Positions 44,185 to 58,900 of a stretch of DNA of 64,000 bases are shown here, piece by piece; the stretch's first letter is position 1; every line of letters begins with the position of its first letter. Position numbers and translations under genes: made by a program. Source of the stretch: Bacillota bacterium (GTDB taxonomy: Bacteria > Bacillota > Clostridia > Lachnospirales > Anaerotignaceae). Under the pieces are notes generated by a model, which did not search any database, had not been told where the DNA came from, and saw only the letters and a program-made list of their open reading frames with translations. The DNA lies in NCBI GenBank assembly GCA_017534115.1, contig JAFWDD010000074.1, forward strand, positions 1 to 64,000, in the 5' to 3' direction.

Positions 44185-45168
44185 ATGAGCAGTATTTTTG
44201 GTATGAGCGCTTCCGGAAACGGATGCGGATGTTCATCGGGAAAAACAGGCGAGGAGTGTATTCTTGCGCACAAAATATATGACCAGTGCAGAATGCAGGT
44301 CTGCCTTACGCCTTCCATTCTCGGAAGCTCAAAAGCGGCTGAAACAAAACCCTTATGCGGAGAAATAGTACAGGAAGGCGATATGATCGTTCCGCCCTCG
44401 AACACAGCTTCCGTGTCAGCAGAGCATTTGAGACTGAAAAGGATTTTTGTACTCAGCAAGAACCCCAATCCTTTCCGCTCCGGATACTGGGACATCGAGG
44501 TGCAGTTCCTTTTTGTTTACAAACTGGTTTTCAGAACTTCCGACAATATGGTGATAGACAGAATCTGGGCGCAGAGCACCTATAAAACAAAGGTGACTCT
44601 TTTCGGCTCCATGGGTACGGATATTGTATTCTCAACGGATATGTTCAATTTCGGAAGCGACTGCGCGGACAGCGATCCCTTCGTATGCGTGGAAGGCAAG
44701 GCTGTAGCGCTATCCGCTGAGCTTAAATATGCCGCCGCTAATAACTGCTGCAATAATTGCTGCGGCTGCGGAGGCTGTTGTAATAACTGCGGTAACTGCT
44801 GCAGCGACTGCTGCTGCGAAGACGACGCATCCGACGATCCTATCGGCGTTTCCGTAACAATCGGTCTTTTTGCAATAGTCAAGGTTATCAGATTCGTCAA
44901 CCTTATGGTGCGCTCCAATGGCTGCTGTATGCCTGAGGAATGCGCGGAAACCAACATTTCTTCAGAGAATGTCTGCGATGTTTTCGACAATATGGAATTC
45001 CCCATGGACATTTTCTGTCCGCCTTGGGGAGGCCGCTATCAGGTAGAGTCCGCCATGATTTCCGATGATGACGACAATGACTGCGGATGCAGAGAAGTTT
45101 CCGATAATTCATGCTCTTCATGCTCGGCGCCCGCAAGAAGAAGAGGTTCTTCCCGCTGCGGAAGATAA
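44185..45168 (+). CDS. Cysteine-rich protein, possible spore coat/exosporium component
   Basis: 327 residues, 31 Cys. AGGAGGAG precedes ATG 44185. There is no signal peptide. Residues 188-211 hold 13 Cys in 24 (CCNNCCGCGGCCNNCGNCC...). The flanks are ordinary: about 20-180 with CILAHKIYDQCRMQVCLTP and a beta-rich segment, about 215-290 with a second beta-rich segment, and a basic C-terminal tail (PARRRGSSRCGR). High Cys content without export is a feature of spore-surface proteins such as exosporium CdeC/CdeM of C. difficile; I see no clear homology to those, so this is an inference supported by the SigK-like promoter. Monocistronic, with a terminator. Confidence 0.7.
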   Translation: MSSIFGMSASGNGCGCSSGKTGEECILAHKIYDQCRMQVCLTPSILGSSKAAETKPLCGEIVQEGDMIVPPSNTASVSAEHLRLKRIFVLSKNPNPFRSGYWDIEVQFLFVYKLVFRTSDNMVIDRIWAQSTYKTKVTLFGSMGTDIVFSTDMFNFGSDCADSDPFVCVEGKAVALSAELKYAAANNCCNNCCGCGGCCNNCGNCCSDCCCEDDASDDPIGVSVTIGLFAIVKVIRFVNLMVRSNGCCMPEECAETNISSENVCDVFDNMEFPMDIFCPPWGGRYQVESAMISDDDDNDCGCREVSDNSCSSCSAPARRRGSSRCGR

Positions 45169-45178
45169 AAAATATTTC

Positions 45179-45208
45179 GGTCAGGTGAAATATCCTGACC
45201 ATTTTTTG
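45179..45208 (+). terminator. Terminator of the Cys-rich gene
   Basis: GGTCAGG / CCTGACC stem (45179-45185, 45194-45200) then ATTTTTTG. Confidence 0.82.
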
Positions 45209-45410
45209 TTAAAAAAGTAAGCTGAATAAGAGGAGAGTCAGCTGAATATCCTTTTCAGGAAAGTAAAATTTGGCTTTGCCAAGCTAAATATGCTTTCGTC
45301 GTAATGAAGTTTGCTCTGCAAATGAAGCGGTGCAAGTGCCTGAGAAAATGACCACATTAGTGTCAGAGGGCAAAAATATGAATTTTAGTCGATAACCTTG
45401 TGATACTTAT

Positions 45411-45441
45411 TACACGGGTCAAGGGACATGGCGCCCTGCGG
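45411..45441 (+). repeat. GC-rich palindromic intergenic repeat, copy D1 (5' part)
   Basis: TACACGGGTCAAGGGACATGGCGCCCTGCGG: the first half of the unit, cut off by the TGAATAATGA element that follows. Confidence 0.7.
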
Positions 45442-45445
45442 ACGC

Positions 45446-45492
45446 AATGAATAATGAAGTCGGGCTTCGCCCTGATGAATAATGAATAATTG
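45446..45492 (+). repeat. AATGAATAATGA-bounded hairpin repeat
   Basis: AATGAATAATGAAGT, then a GGGCTTCGCCC hairpin (45462-45472), then GATGAATAATGAATAATTG. A direct repeat of the ATGAATAAT word flanks a small GC hairpin. Only one copy was found in the window. Confidence 0.6.
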
Positions 45493-45610
45493 TTGTCAAA
45501 ATCCGCCTGCGGCAGATTTAATTTATGTGCTTCGCACTGAATAAAGTGTTTTTTAAAAAATCAGATTTTCAACCAGCCTGATAATAGCCTGTAAAACTAC
45601 CCTCGCATAT

Positions 45611-45706
45611 TACACGGGTCAAGGGATGAAATCCCTTGCGGGTTCTCAGGGCAGAGCCCTGAGCCGCCGGAGGCACCTGCAGAGCCCTGAGCCGCCGGAG
45701 GCACCT
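45611..45706 (+). repeat. GC-rich palindromic intergenic repeat, copy D2, with 28-bp tandem duplication
   Basis: Full unit starting TACACGGGTCAAGGGATGAA, then TCCCTTGCGGGTTCTCAGGGC, AGAGCCCTGAGCCGCCGGAGGC. The last 28 bases (GCAGAGCCCTGAGCCGCCGG and the next 8) occur twice without change (45651-45678, 45679-45706). Confidence 0.82.
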
Positions 45707-45858
45707 GGAGCCATATTTATATTGACTTTGGAGAAAAAATATAAATATCTACATTGAAAAAGGACTAAATCCAACAGATTTACCAAAATACCATAATAAA
45801 CAGGTAAAACCTGTGTAAAAATTGAGATTTTTTCCGATTTTTGCGTTAAATATATTAC

Positions 45859-45887
45859 TTGAAATGGCTTTTGTTAAAAGCTATAAT
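45859..45887 (+). promoter_or_regulatory. Promoter of the M16C gene and possibly purMND
   Basis: TTGAAA (45859-45864), 17-bp spacer, TATAAT (45882-45887). Confidence 0.7.
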
Positions 45888-45930
45888 TAAACTAAGATAT
45901 TATACACTTTCGACAGAAAGGAGATTTAAA

Positions 45931-48828
45931 ATGTCTGACTTTGAAACTGGAAAAAACTATTTCGGGTTCAGCCTCGAAAGAAAGGAATATATTTCGGATA
46001 TAAGAGCCGAAGGCCACCTTTTTACCCACGAAAAAACAGGTGCGCGGCTGTTTTACGCCAAAACAAAGGACAATAACAAGGTGTTTTTCGCCGCATTCCG
46101 CACTCCTCCGAAAAACAGCTGCGGAACAGCCCATATTATAGAGCATTCCGTCCTCTGCGGCTCGAAAAAATATCCCGTTAAGGAGCCATTTAACGAGCTT
46201 GCCAAAGGCTCTTTGAATACATATCTGAACGCGATGACCTATTCCGATAAAACGGTTTATCCCATAGCCAGCACAAACGACAAGGATTTCGACAATCTGA
46301 AAGACGTTTATCTGGACGCGGTATTCAGCCCTCTCATATACGACAGGGAAGAGATATTCCTCCAGGAAGGCCATCATTTTGAGTCGGACGAAAACGGCAG
46401 TCTGGATGTAAGCGGAGTTGTATACAACGAAATGAAGGGCGCCTATTCAGACCCCAACGACGCGTTGGTGAACGCCATAAGCAGAGGCCTTTTCAAGAAC
46501 TCGCCCTATAAATACGATTCCGGCGGCAATCCGGAAAACATACCTGAGCTTACCTATGAGGAATTCCTTGATTTCCACAGAAAATATTACCATCCGTCCA
46601 ACTGCTTCTTCTATTTCTACGGAGATATGGACATGGAAAAAGAGCTGAAGGATCTGCAGGAAAATTATCTTTCGGCATATGAAATGGGAGAAAAGGCGGA
46701 AAGAATCGGAACTGATGAATCAGCGGAAGAATTCGTAAAGGGCAAATACTTCGTTTCCTCGGAAGAGGATCTGAAGGACAACTGTATGTACGCATACACA
46801 AAAACCTGCGGACTGGCGTCGGACAGCTTCGAAGCCCTTTCGGTAAGCGTTCTCAACGACATACTTATGGGAAATAACAGCTCACCTTTGAAAAAAGCCC
46901 TTATAGAAAGCGGAATATGCAAGGATACTTTAAGCTGGGCCAGCACGGACACATACGAGATGTTCATAACATTCGCGGGCAGAAAATGCACTCCAGAAAA
47001 AGAAGACGAGTTTTATGAACTGGTGGAAAAAACTCTCGTAAAAGTCTGCAAAAACGGCATAGACAGAGACCTTATAGAATCCACTATAAATTCACAGCTT
47101 TTCTATGTTCGGGAAGAGGATTTCGGATACAGGCCCAAGGGCTTGAGATACGGACTTAATATGGCTGACGCATGGCTCCACGGAGGAGACCCCTTTGAGG
47201 CGCTGAAGGAAAAATCCGGCTTGGAAAAGCTTCGTGAATTAGGTAAAAACGGATATTTTGAAGACCTTATCAGGAAATACCTGATTGAAAATAAACGAGT
47301 AACAAAAACAGCCCTTTATCCCGACACGGAAGTGGAAAAGGAAAAGGATAAAGTATACAGACAGAAGATGGAGGATTACAAAAACTCTCTTTCGGAAGCG
47401 GACCTGGCCGCAATAAAGAAAAAAGCGGAAGACCTTAAGGAATTCCAGGAAACTCCTGATGAAAAAGAGGATCTGGAAAAAATCCCCATTATAGAAATAA
47501 AGGATATAGATCCCAACGCCTACAAACCGGAATATTCGATGATTGACGGCGGTTTTGACGGCATTTTCGTTCCCCTTGAGACAGAGGGCATGGAATATGT
47601 AAAGCTGATGTTCAATCTGGACGGCATATCCGATGAGGAAGGCCGATGGCTGGGATTTCTTGGAAACGTTCTGGGCAGCGCCCCTACGGAATCCTATTCA
47701 TATGAAACTCTGCCCATTGCGGTGGATACCTACACAGGCGGAGTAACAGCGGGAATAACGCTTTTCTCCAAAAAAGGCGGTCCCGTGAAGAAATTCATGG
47801 TTCTTGAATCCAAAGCCATGGAGGAAAACAGGGAAAGGCTTTTCGAGATCCTGAACGAGATTTTATTCACGTCCGTATTTGACGATACAGATGTTATGAG
47901 GAAGATTCTGGATAAGAAGATCTCCGCTCTGGAGAACATACTTCTCGTAAACGGCCACGTTGAGGCGATCAGAAGAAGCCTTGAGGATTTAAGCGAATCC
48001 GAGCATTACAGAGGCTATTCCATGAGCACGGACAAGCTCATATTCATGAGAGGTTTAAGGGAAAATCCTGATGAAATTGCGGATAAACTGAAATCTCTAG
48101 CGGAGAGGCTGTTTACAAAAGCCAACCTTTTCGTATTAATCGGAGGAGAAGAGAAAATACTCCCCGACATGAAAGAATATGTTTCGAAGATTTACGAAAA
48201 GCTTCCGGAAGGCAGAAAGCCTGAAAATGCCGATAAATTCGAAGGCCGAGGCAGGAAGACCGCTCTCGTTGCCCCGTCAATAGTAATGTATAACGGAGCG
48301 GCGGCGGATTACGCAAAGGCTGGAATAGAATACAATGGTCACATGGATGTGGCGGTAAATATAGTGAATCTTCAGTATCTATGGAACAAAGTCAGAGTTG
48401 TGGGCGGAGCCTACGGCTGCGGATCTGCTATACGGAAAGATGGATTTGTATACTTCTATTCCTACAGGGATCCCAATATAGATTCCACATTCGAAACTTT
48501 TGCCCAAACAGGTCAATTCCTGCGGGATTTCCAATGCGATGAAAGAGAAATGGCAAAATTCATTATAGGAACCATAAATTCCATAGACAAACCAAAAACA
48601 AACAGTGATAAACTGCAGGAAGCTCTCAGATTTTACATGCTTGATGTGGATTATGCCCGGGAACAGAAAACCAGAGGCGAGATTCTTTCCACAAAAATTA
48701 AGGATATAAATGAGAGCGCGAAGGTTTTCGAAACGGTTTCAGGCCTTGAAAACATATGCGCAATAGGAGCTGAAATGCTGATAGATAAGAGTAAAACGAA
48801 GTTTGACGTTAAGGAAAAACTTATTTAA
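45931..48828 (+). CDS. M16C family zinc metallopeptidase (presequence-protease type)
   Basis: 965 residues from ATG 45931 (AAAGGAG upstream); the longer frame overlaps the promoter. The inverted zinc motif HIIEH (HxxEH) follows near residue 67, with SVLCGSKKYPVKEPFNELAKGSLNTYLNAMTYSDKTVYP, a signature of the M16C/PreP group; the distal Glu is expected about 75 residues later. Family members degrade free peptides inside a clam-shaped chamber; no signal peptide is present, so it acts in the cytosol. It lies 12 bases ahead of purM. Confidence 0.9.
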   Translation: MSDFETGKNYFGFSLERKEYISDIRAEGHLFTHEKTGARLFYAKTKDNNKVFFAAFRTPPKNSCGTAHIIEHSVLCGSKKYPVKEPFNELAKGSLNTYLNAMTYSDKTVYPIASTNDKDFDNLKDVYLDAVFSPLIYDREEIFLQEGHHFESDENGSLDVSGVVYNEMKGAYSDPNDALVNAISRGLFKNSPYKYDSGGNPENIPELTYEEFLDFHRKYYHPSNCFFYFYGDMDMEKELKDLQENYLSAYEMGEKAERIGTDESAEEFVKGKYFVSSEEDLKDNCMYAYTKTCGLASDSFEALSVSVLNDILMGNNSSPLKKALIESGICKDTLSWASTDTYEMFITFAGRKCTPEKEDEFYELVEKTLVKVCKNGIDRDLIESTINSQLFYVREEDFGYRPKGLRYGLNMADAWLHGGDPFEALKEKSGLEKLRELGKNGYFEDLIRKYLIENKRVTKTALYPDTEVEKEKDKVYRQKMEDYKNSLSEADLAAIKKKAEDLKEFQETPDEKEDLEKIPIIEIKDIDPNAYKPEYSMIDGGFDGIFVPLETEGMEYVKLMFNLDGISDEEGRWLGFLGNVLGSAPTESYSYETLPIAVDTYTGGVTAGITLFSKKGGPVKKFMVLESKAMEENRERLFEILNEILFTSVFDDTDVMRKILDKKISALENILLVNGHVEAIRRSLEDLSESEHYRGYSMSTDKLIFMRGLRENPDEIADKLKSLAERLFTKANLFVLIGGEEKILPDMKEYVSKIYEKLPEGRKPENADKFEGRGRKTALVAPSIVMYNGAAADYAKAGIEYNGHMDVAVNIVNLQYLWNKVRVVGGAYGCGSAIRKDGFVYFYSYRDPNIDSTFETFAQTGQFLRDFQCDEREMAKFIIGTINSIDKPKTNSDKLQEALRFYMLDVDYAREQKTRGEILSTKIKDINESAKVFETVSGLENICAIGAEMLIDKSKTKFDVKEKLI

Positions 48829-48840
48829 GGAGAGATTATT

Positions 48841-49878
48841 ATGGGACTCAATTACAAGGATGCCGGCGTAGACGTTGAAGCGGGCTACAAGGCAGTTAAG
48901 CTCATGAGCGAGCATGTAAAAAGCACCTTCGGCAAAGAGGTGCTGACGGATATAGGAGGATTCGGCGGACTTTACTCCATAGCCGGATATTCCATGAAGG
49001 AACCTGTTCTTGTTTCGGGAACGGACGGCGTAGGAACCAAGCTGAAAATCGCTTTTTCTATGGACAAGCATGATACAGTCGGAATCGACTGCGTTGCAAT
49101 GTGCGTAAACGACATTATCTGTCTGGGAGCGACTCCTTTGTTTTTCCTTGATTATATTGCCTGCGGAAAAAACGAGCCGGAAAAAATTGCGGAGATCGTT
49201 AAAGGCGTAGCGGAAGGCTGCCGCCAGTCCGGAATGGCTCTCATAGGCGGAGAAACAGCGGAAATGCCCGGATTCTATACAGAGGACGAGTACGACATGG
49301 CAGGCTTTGCGGTAGGAATCGTGGACAGAGCCGAAATCATAGACGGAAGCAAAATCAAAGAAGGCGACGTTTTAATAGGTCTTCCTTCCAGCGGACTTCA
49401 TTCCAACGGATATTCCCTCGCAAGAAAAATTTTCAACCCTCAAAAGGAGAATATAAACAATAAAATCGAAGGTCTGGACAAATCAATCGGAGAAGCTCTT
49501 ATTGTTCCCACAAAGATTTATGTCAAGGAGATCCTTTCCCTTATCAAAGAGGTTGAGGTTAAGGGTATAAGCAATATTACAGGCGGCGGATTTTACGAAA
49601 ACATTCCCAGAATGTTCCCCAAAGGAAAGAATTTCTGCGCCGAGATAAAAAAAGGCACATGGCAGATTCCTGAAGTATTCAATGTTATGGGACGTCTCGG
49701 CGGAGTTTCCGAAAAGGATATGTTCAACACATTCAATATGGGTATAGGAATGGTAATCGCCGTATCTCCCGAAAATGCCGAAAAAGCAGTGGACGCGCTT
49801 AAAAAAGCAGGCGGAGACGGTTATATAATAGGAAAAGTTACGGTTAATGAAAGTGAGACAGTATCATGGTCAGAATAG
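48841..49878 (+). CDS. purM: Phosphoribosylformylglycinamidine cyclo-ligase (AIR synthetase)
   Basis: 345 residues, standard length. The N-terminal [11 protein letters not shown] and [15 protein letters not shown], and [11 protein letters not shown] are family signatures. Makes AIR from FGAM with ATP in purine synthesis. First of purM-purN-purD; overlaps purN by 13 bases. Confidence 0.96.
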   Translation: MGLNYKDAGVDVEAGYKAVKLMSEHVKSTFGKEVLTDIGGFGGLYSIAGYSMKEPVLVSGTDGVGTKLKIAFSMDKHDTVGIDCVAMCVNDIICLGATPLFFLDYIACGKNEPEKIAEIVKGVAEGCRQSGMALIGGETAEMPGFYTEDEYDMAGFAVGIVDRAEIIDGSKIKEGDVLIGLPSSGLHSNGYSLARKIFNPQKENINNKIEGLDKSIGEALIVPTKIYVKEILSLIKEVEVKGISNITGGGFYENIPRMFPKGKNFCAEIKKGTWQIPEVFNVMGRLGGVSEKDMFNTFNMGIGMVIAVSPENAEKAVDALKKAGGDGYIIGKVTVNESETVSWSE

Positions 49879-50492
49879 GAGTGCTTGTTTCCGGCGGAGG
49901 AACTAATTTGCAGGCGATAATCGATAATATAAAAAGCGGATATATTTCCAGCGGCGAAATAGCTGCGGTGGTAAGTTCCAAAGAAGGAGCCTTTGCCCTT
50001 GAAAGAGCAAAAAACGCCGGTATACCCGGGAAAGTTATCGCGAGAAAGAGCTTCCCTTCGGAAGATGAATATGAAGAAGAAATGATAAGGCATTTTAAAT
50101 CATACAATGTCGAGCTTATAGTCCTTGCGGGATTTATGACGATTTTAAGCGGAAAATTTATTAATGCCTATAAAAACAGAATAATAAATGTGCATCCGGC
50201 GCTTATTCCCTCATTCTGCGGAGACGGCTTTTACGGACTTAAGGTCCACGAAGCGGCCTTGGCAAAAGGAGTGAAGGTAACGGGAGCCACGGTGCATTTT
50301 GTAACTGAGGAAACGGACGCAGGTCCCATTATTCTCCAGAAAGCGGTGGATGTAGAGGATGACGATACGCCTGAAATACTGCAGAAAAGAGTAATGGAGC
50401 AGGCAGAATGGAAAATACTTCCCGAAGCGGTAAAGCTCTTCACGGAAGGCAGACTGGAAGTCAGAGATAATAAGGTTTGGAGGAAAAAATAA
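49866..50492 (+). CDS. purN: Phosphoribosylglycinamide formyltransferase
   Basis: 208 residues. [15 protein letters not shown] opens the fold; the catalytic residues Asn, His and Asp are in [11 protein letters not shown] and [15 protein letters not shown]. Adds a formyl group from 10-formyl-THF to GAR. Stop overlaps the purD start by one base. Confidence 0.96.
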   Translation: MVRIGVLVSGGGTNLQAIIDNIKSGYISSGEIAAVVSSKEGAFALERAKNAGIPGKVIARKSFPSEDEYEEEMIRHFKSYNVELIVLAGFMTILSGKFINAYKNRIINVHPALIPSFCGDGFYGLKVHEAALAKGVKVTGATVHFVTEETDAGPIILQKAVDVEDDDTPEILQKRVMEQAEWKILPEAVKLFTEGRLEVRDNKVWRKK

Positions 50493-51760
50493 TGAAGGTT
50501 TTAGTTGTAGGCAACGGAGGACGCGAGCATGCCATAATCTGGAAGCTGAAACAGAGTCCCCTTGTAGATGAAATTTACTGCGCGGCAGGCAACGCGGGAA
50601 TCGGACTGGACGCGAAGCTGGTTCCCATACAGCCCATGGAAATAGAAAAAATGGCGGATTTCGCAGAAGAAAATAAAATTGATTTTACTGTAATCGGAAT
50701 GGATGACCCTCTTGCGGCAGGTATAGTTGATGTATTTGAAGGCAGAGGCCTGAAGGTTTTCGGCCCTAGAAAAAATGCCGCTGTAATCGAGGCAAGCAAG
50801 GTCTTTTCCAAAAATCTCATGAAAAAATACGGCATCCCTACGGGAGCCTACGAGGTTTTCGGCGATTATGATTCTGCTTATAAATACTGCGAGACTTCAA
50901 AATATCCCCTTGTTGTTAAGGCTGACGGTCTTGCTTTGGGAAAAGGCGTTCTTATCTGCGAAACATTTGAGGACGCGAAGGACGCTCTTACAGAGATCAT
51001 GCTGGACAAAAAATTCGGAGACTCCGGAAACAATGTCGTAATCGAAGAATTCCTCACAGGACCGGAGGTTTCCGTGCTTTCGTTCTGTGACGGAAAAACC
51101 GTAAAGCCCATGGTTTCCGCTCAGGACCACAAGAGAGCCATGGATAACGATAAGGGCCTCAACACAGGCGGAATGGGAACATTCTCTCCCGGAAGGATTT
51201 ATACGGACGAGCTTGCGGCTGAGTGCATGGAAACAATTTATAAACCTACGGTAGCCGCAATGGCCGCAGAAGGAAGACCCTTCAAAGGAATCCTCTATTT
51301 CGGACTTATGCTCACTCCCAATGGAGTAAGAGTGCTTGAGTACAATGCCCGTTTCGGAGACCCCGAGGCTCAGGTTGTCCTTCCTCGTCTCAAAACCGAC
51401 CTTATGGAGATTTTCCTTGCGGTTGAGGAGGAAAGACTGGACAAAATCGACATAGAATGGTACGACAACGCCGCAGCGTGCGTAATTCTTGCCAGCGGAG
51501 GCTATCCCGAGGATTATAAAAAAGGCTATGAGATCACAGGTCTTGAAAAGCTTGCGGGCAGAGACGACATAGTTGTTTTCCATGCGGGAACAGCTGAAAA
51601 GGACGGCAAAATCGTTACAAACGGCGGAAGAGTATTAGGTGTTACAGGTATCGGAAAGGATATGACCGAAGCTATTGAAAAGGCCTATGAAGGCGTAAAG
51701 CTTATCGATTTCAAGGATAAGCATTTCAGAACCGATATAGGTAAAAAATATTTCCTTTAA
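50492..51760 (+). CDS. purD: Phosphoribosylamine-glycine ligase
   Basis: 422 residues from ATG 50492 (GGAGG upstream; an earlier in-frame codon lies inside the purN end). VVGNGGREHAI and the ATP-grasp domain (VVKADGLALGKGV, EYNARFGDPEAQ) are intact. Joins glycine to phosphoribosylamine. purH, often found between purN and purD, is absent here. Confidence 0.96.
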   Translation: MKVLVVGNGGREHAIIWKLKQSPLVDEIYCAAGNAGIGLDAKLVPIQPMEIEKMADFAEENKIDFTVIGMDDPLAAGIVDVFEGRGLKVFGPRKNAAVIEASKVFSKNLMKKYGIPTGAYEVFGDYDSAYKYCETSKYPLVVKADGLALGKGVLICETFEDAKDALTEIMLDKKFGDSGNNVVIEEFLTGPEVSVLSFCDGKTVKPMVSAQDHKRAMDNDKGLNTGGMGTFSPGRIYTDELAAECMETIYKPTVAAMAAEGRPFKGILYFGLMLTPNGVRVLEYNARFGDPEAQVVLPRLKTDLMEIFLAVEEERLDKIDIEWYDNAAACVILASGGYPEDYKKGYEITGLEKLAGRDDIVVFHAGTAEKDGKIVTNGGRVLGVTGIGKDMTEAIEKAYEGVKLIDFKDKHFRTDIGKKYFL

Positions 51761-55723
<3,963 letters not shown>

Positions 55724-55756
55724 TTTTTAAGATAAAATTAATATGAAATAAAAATA

Positions 55757-55788
55757 AGGCGGTATGGCTTAAAGCTGTACCGCTTTTA
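55757..55788 (+). terminator. Terminator of nifJ
   Basis: GCGGTAtgGCTT / AAGCtgTACCGC stem followed by TTTTAA. Confidence 0.7.
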
Positions 55789-55995
55789 ACATCCAAAAAA
55801 TGCTCCACTTTGTGCCGGAATTTTGAGTGCTCAGAGAATATTTCCGAAAAATGGCAATGGATTTTCAGCCTTATCCTTAATTATATATATGATTTGTTTT
55901 TATTATGGAAAGTTTTCAAAATTTTTTGTGGGCAGACTATTATGTTCGTGATATAATAAAATGATAGATTATAAAAATATGAGGAGGTGAGGTTT

Positions 55996-58900
55996 TTGAG
56001 TGTAGAGTTTACCCATTTGCATGTCCACACGGAGTATTCTCTTCTGGACGGCTCTGCCAAGATAAGAGAACTGGTGGACAGAGCCAAAGAGCTGGGAATG
56101 AGTTCCCTGGCAATAACGGACCACGGCGCCATGTTCGGTGTTGTTGAGTTTTACAAGGCGGCAAAAGAAGCCGGAATCAAACCCATAATCGGTTGCGAAG
56201 TATATGTTGCCAATGGCTCCAGATTCGAGAAAAATTCCAAAACGGCGGCATATTATCATCTCATACTTCTTGCAGAGAATCAGGAAGGTTACCAGAATCT
56301 TATAAAGCTGGTTTCTCTGGGGTATACGGAAGGGTTTTACTACAAGCCCAGAGTTGATATGGAGCTCCTCAAAAAATATCACAAAGGCCTCATAGCCTCC
56401 AGCGCCTGCCTTGCGGGAGCGGTTGCCCGTGCAGTTCTAAACGAGTCTTATGAAAAGGCGAAAGAAGTCGCGCTGGAGTATAAAGAGATTTTCGGAGACG
56501 GAAATTTCTTCCTTGAGCTTCAGGACCATGGCTATCCGGAGCAGAAACGGGTGAACCGGGCATTGATAAAAATGAGTGAGGAAACGGAAATCCCTCTTAT
56601 CTGCACCAATGACAGCCATTATATATATGCGGAGGACGCGCCTTCCCATGATGTTCTTCTCTGTATCCAGACGGCAAAGACCGTTGACGATGAAGACAGA
56701 ATGAGATACGAAGGCGGACAGTTTTACCTGAAATCTCCTCAGGAAATGCAGTATCTTTTCCCTGATCATCCCGAGGCTCTGGAAAATACGATGAAAATAG
56801 CCGAAAGGTGCAATGTGGAGTTTGTTTTCCATGAAATGAAGCTCCCCGAATACGATGTTCCCGATGGCAAAACTGCCAGCGAATATCTGCGAGAGCTTTG
56901 TTTTGAGGGCTTTAAGAGAAAATATAACGATGACCCCAAACTTAAGGAGCGTCTCATGTATGAGATAGAAACCATCGAAAGCATGGGCTTTGTGGACTAT
57001 TTCCTTATAGTGTGGGATTTCATAAATTACGCGAAACGGAACAATATAATGGTAGGTCCCGGCAGAGGCTCTGCCGCAGGAAGTGTGGTTTCCTACTGTC
57101 TGGACATAACTGAAATTGACCCCATTAAATACGGCCTGATTTTCGAGCGTTTCCTCAATCCCGAAAGAATAAGCATGCCTGATATCGACGTGGATTTCTG
57201 CTACGAAAGACGTCAGGAAGTTATAGATTATGTTGTTGAAAAGTACGGAGAGGACAGAGTTGCCCAGATTGTGACCTTCGGAACTCTCGCGGCCAGAGCG
57301 GCAATAAAAGACGTAGGCAGAGCTCTTGCCATGCCTTTTAACGATGTAAACCGAATATCAAAAATGATACCTTCGGAAGTCAAAATTACCATTAAGAAAG
57401 CTCTTGCCATGAACAGTGAGCTGGCGGCAGCGTATGAAAACGAAGAAGATGTGCGCAATCTTCTGGATACCGCCATGAGACTGGAAGGACTTCCCAGACA
57501 TACATCAATGCACGCTGCTGGAGTCGTTATATGCAAGAAGCCGGTTATGGAATATGTTCCCTTAAGCGCAAATGACGGAGTGGTAACAACTCAGTTCACA
57601 ATGGGGAACATCGAAGAGCTGGGACTTCTGAAAATGGACTTTCTGGGTCTCAGAAACCTTACGGTAATTCAGGACACGGAAAGAGAAATAAAGCGTACAA
57701 GAGGAATTGACATAGATTTTTCGGAAATTCCTAATGATGATAAAAATGTATACAATATGATAGCCCAAGGGAAGACCGATGGTGTATTCCAGTTGGAAAA
57801 AAACGGCATGAAGCAGTTCATGAAGGAGCTGAAGCCGGAGAGGATAGACGACCTTATTGCGGGGATCTCCCTGTACCGTCCGGGCCCCATGGAGTTTATA
57901 CCAAAATATGTAAAATGCAAAAACGGCGGCGAGGAGATCACATACACTCACAAAGCCCTTGAGCCTATACTGAAGGACACATACGGCTGTATAGTCTATC
58001 AGGAGCAGGTAATGCAGATAGTCCGCGATTTGGCGGGATATTCTCTTTCCAGAAGCGACCTTATCCGAAAGGCCATGAGCAAGAAAAAGGCTGATGTTAT
58101 GGCGGAGGAAAGGAAAGACTTCATCGAAGGCTGTAAGAAAAACAACATCCCCAAAGATGTTGCAAACAGAATCTTCGACGAAATGACGGATTTTGCGGCC
58201 TATGCATTCAACAAGAGCCACGCGGCGGCATATTCTGTTCTGAGCTATCAAACGGCATGGCTGAAATATTATTATCCCGTAGAGTTCATGGCGGCTCTCA
58301 TGAGCTCCGTAATGGACAATACGGACAAATTGTCGGGATATATCTCAGAGTGCAAAAAAATCGGCATAGAGCTTCTTCCGCCGGATGTAAACAAAAGCTT
58401 TTCCCGATTTACAGTGGAGGACGGCAAGATACGCTTCGCTCTGAGCGCAGTAAAAAATGTGGGCAAAGCGGCGATTCTGGCTATGGAAAAGGAACGTTCC
58501 GCGGGAGGAGATTTTAAGAGCTTTACGGATTTCATCCGAAGAATGGGCGGAGGCGAGATCAACAAAAGATGTATTGAAAGCCTCATAAAAGCCGGAGTTT
58601 TTGATTCTTTGGGCGGAAAAAGGTCCCAGTATATGGCTGTTTATAAAGATATTCTGGACGGACTTGTTCAGGAGAGGAAGAAAAATATAGAAGGCCAGAT
58701 GAACCTTTTTGATATGGAAGAAGTCAGGGAGGACACGGAAAAGCTTCCGGAAATCAGCGAGTTTTCACCAAGAGAAAAGCTTTCCATGGAAAAAGAGGTT
58801 CTGGGAATATACTTAAGCGGACATCCTCTTTCAGAGTATGAGAATATATTGAAGTCAAGAGTCAACTGCTCCGGAAAGGACTTTTATATAGATGAATCGG

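Larger units (their letters stand above)
45209..45858. other. 650-bp non-coding repeat island
   Basis: No supported gene. It holds a B-like sequence (45271-45318), repeat copies D1 and D2, a TGAATAATGAATAAT-bounded hairpin unit, a 28-bp tandem duplication and, at its end, the A/T-rich promoter region of the M16C gene. Confidence 0.75.

Noticed and set aside
44580-45011. Reverse-strand frame with Gln- and Pro-rich stretch (LQQLPQLLQQPPQ...)
   Set aside because: It is the antisense of the poly-Cys codons (TGC/TGT read as GCA/ACA and, in another phase, CAG). The Cys frame has the ribosome site and coding flanks.
45651-45706. CRISPR-like direct repeat
   Set aside because: Two abutting units without spacers and no cas genes in the window.
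55945-55957. Full promoter for dnaE around TATAAT 55952
   Set aside because: A TGATATAAT extended -10 is present but no -35 box at 16-18 bp; left out as a feature.
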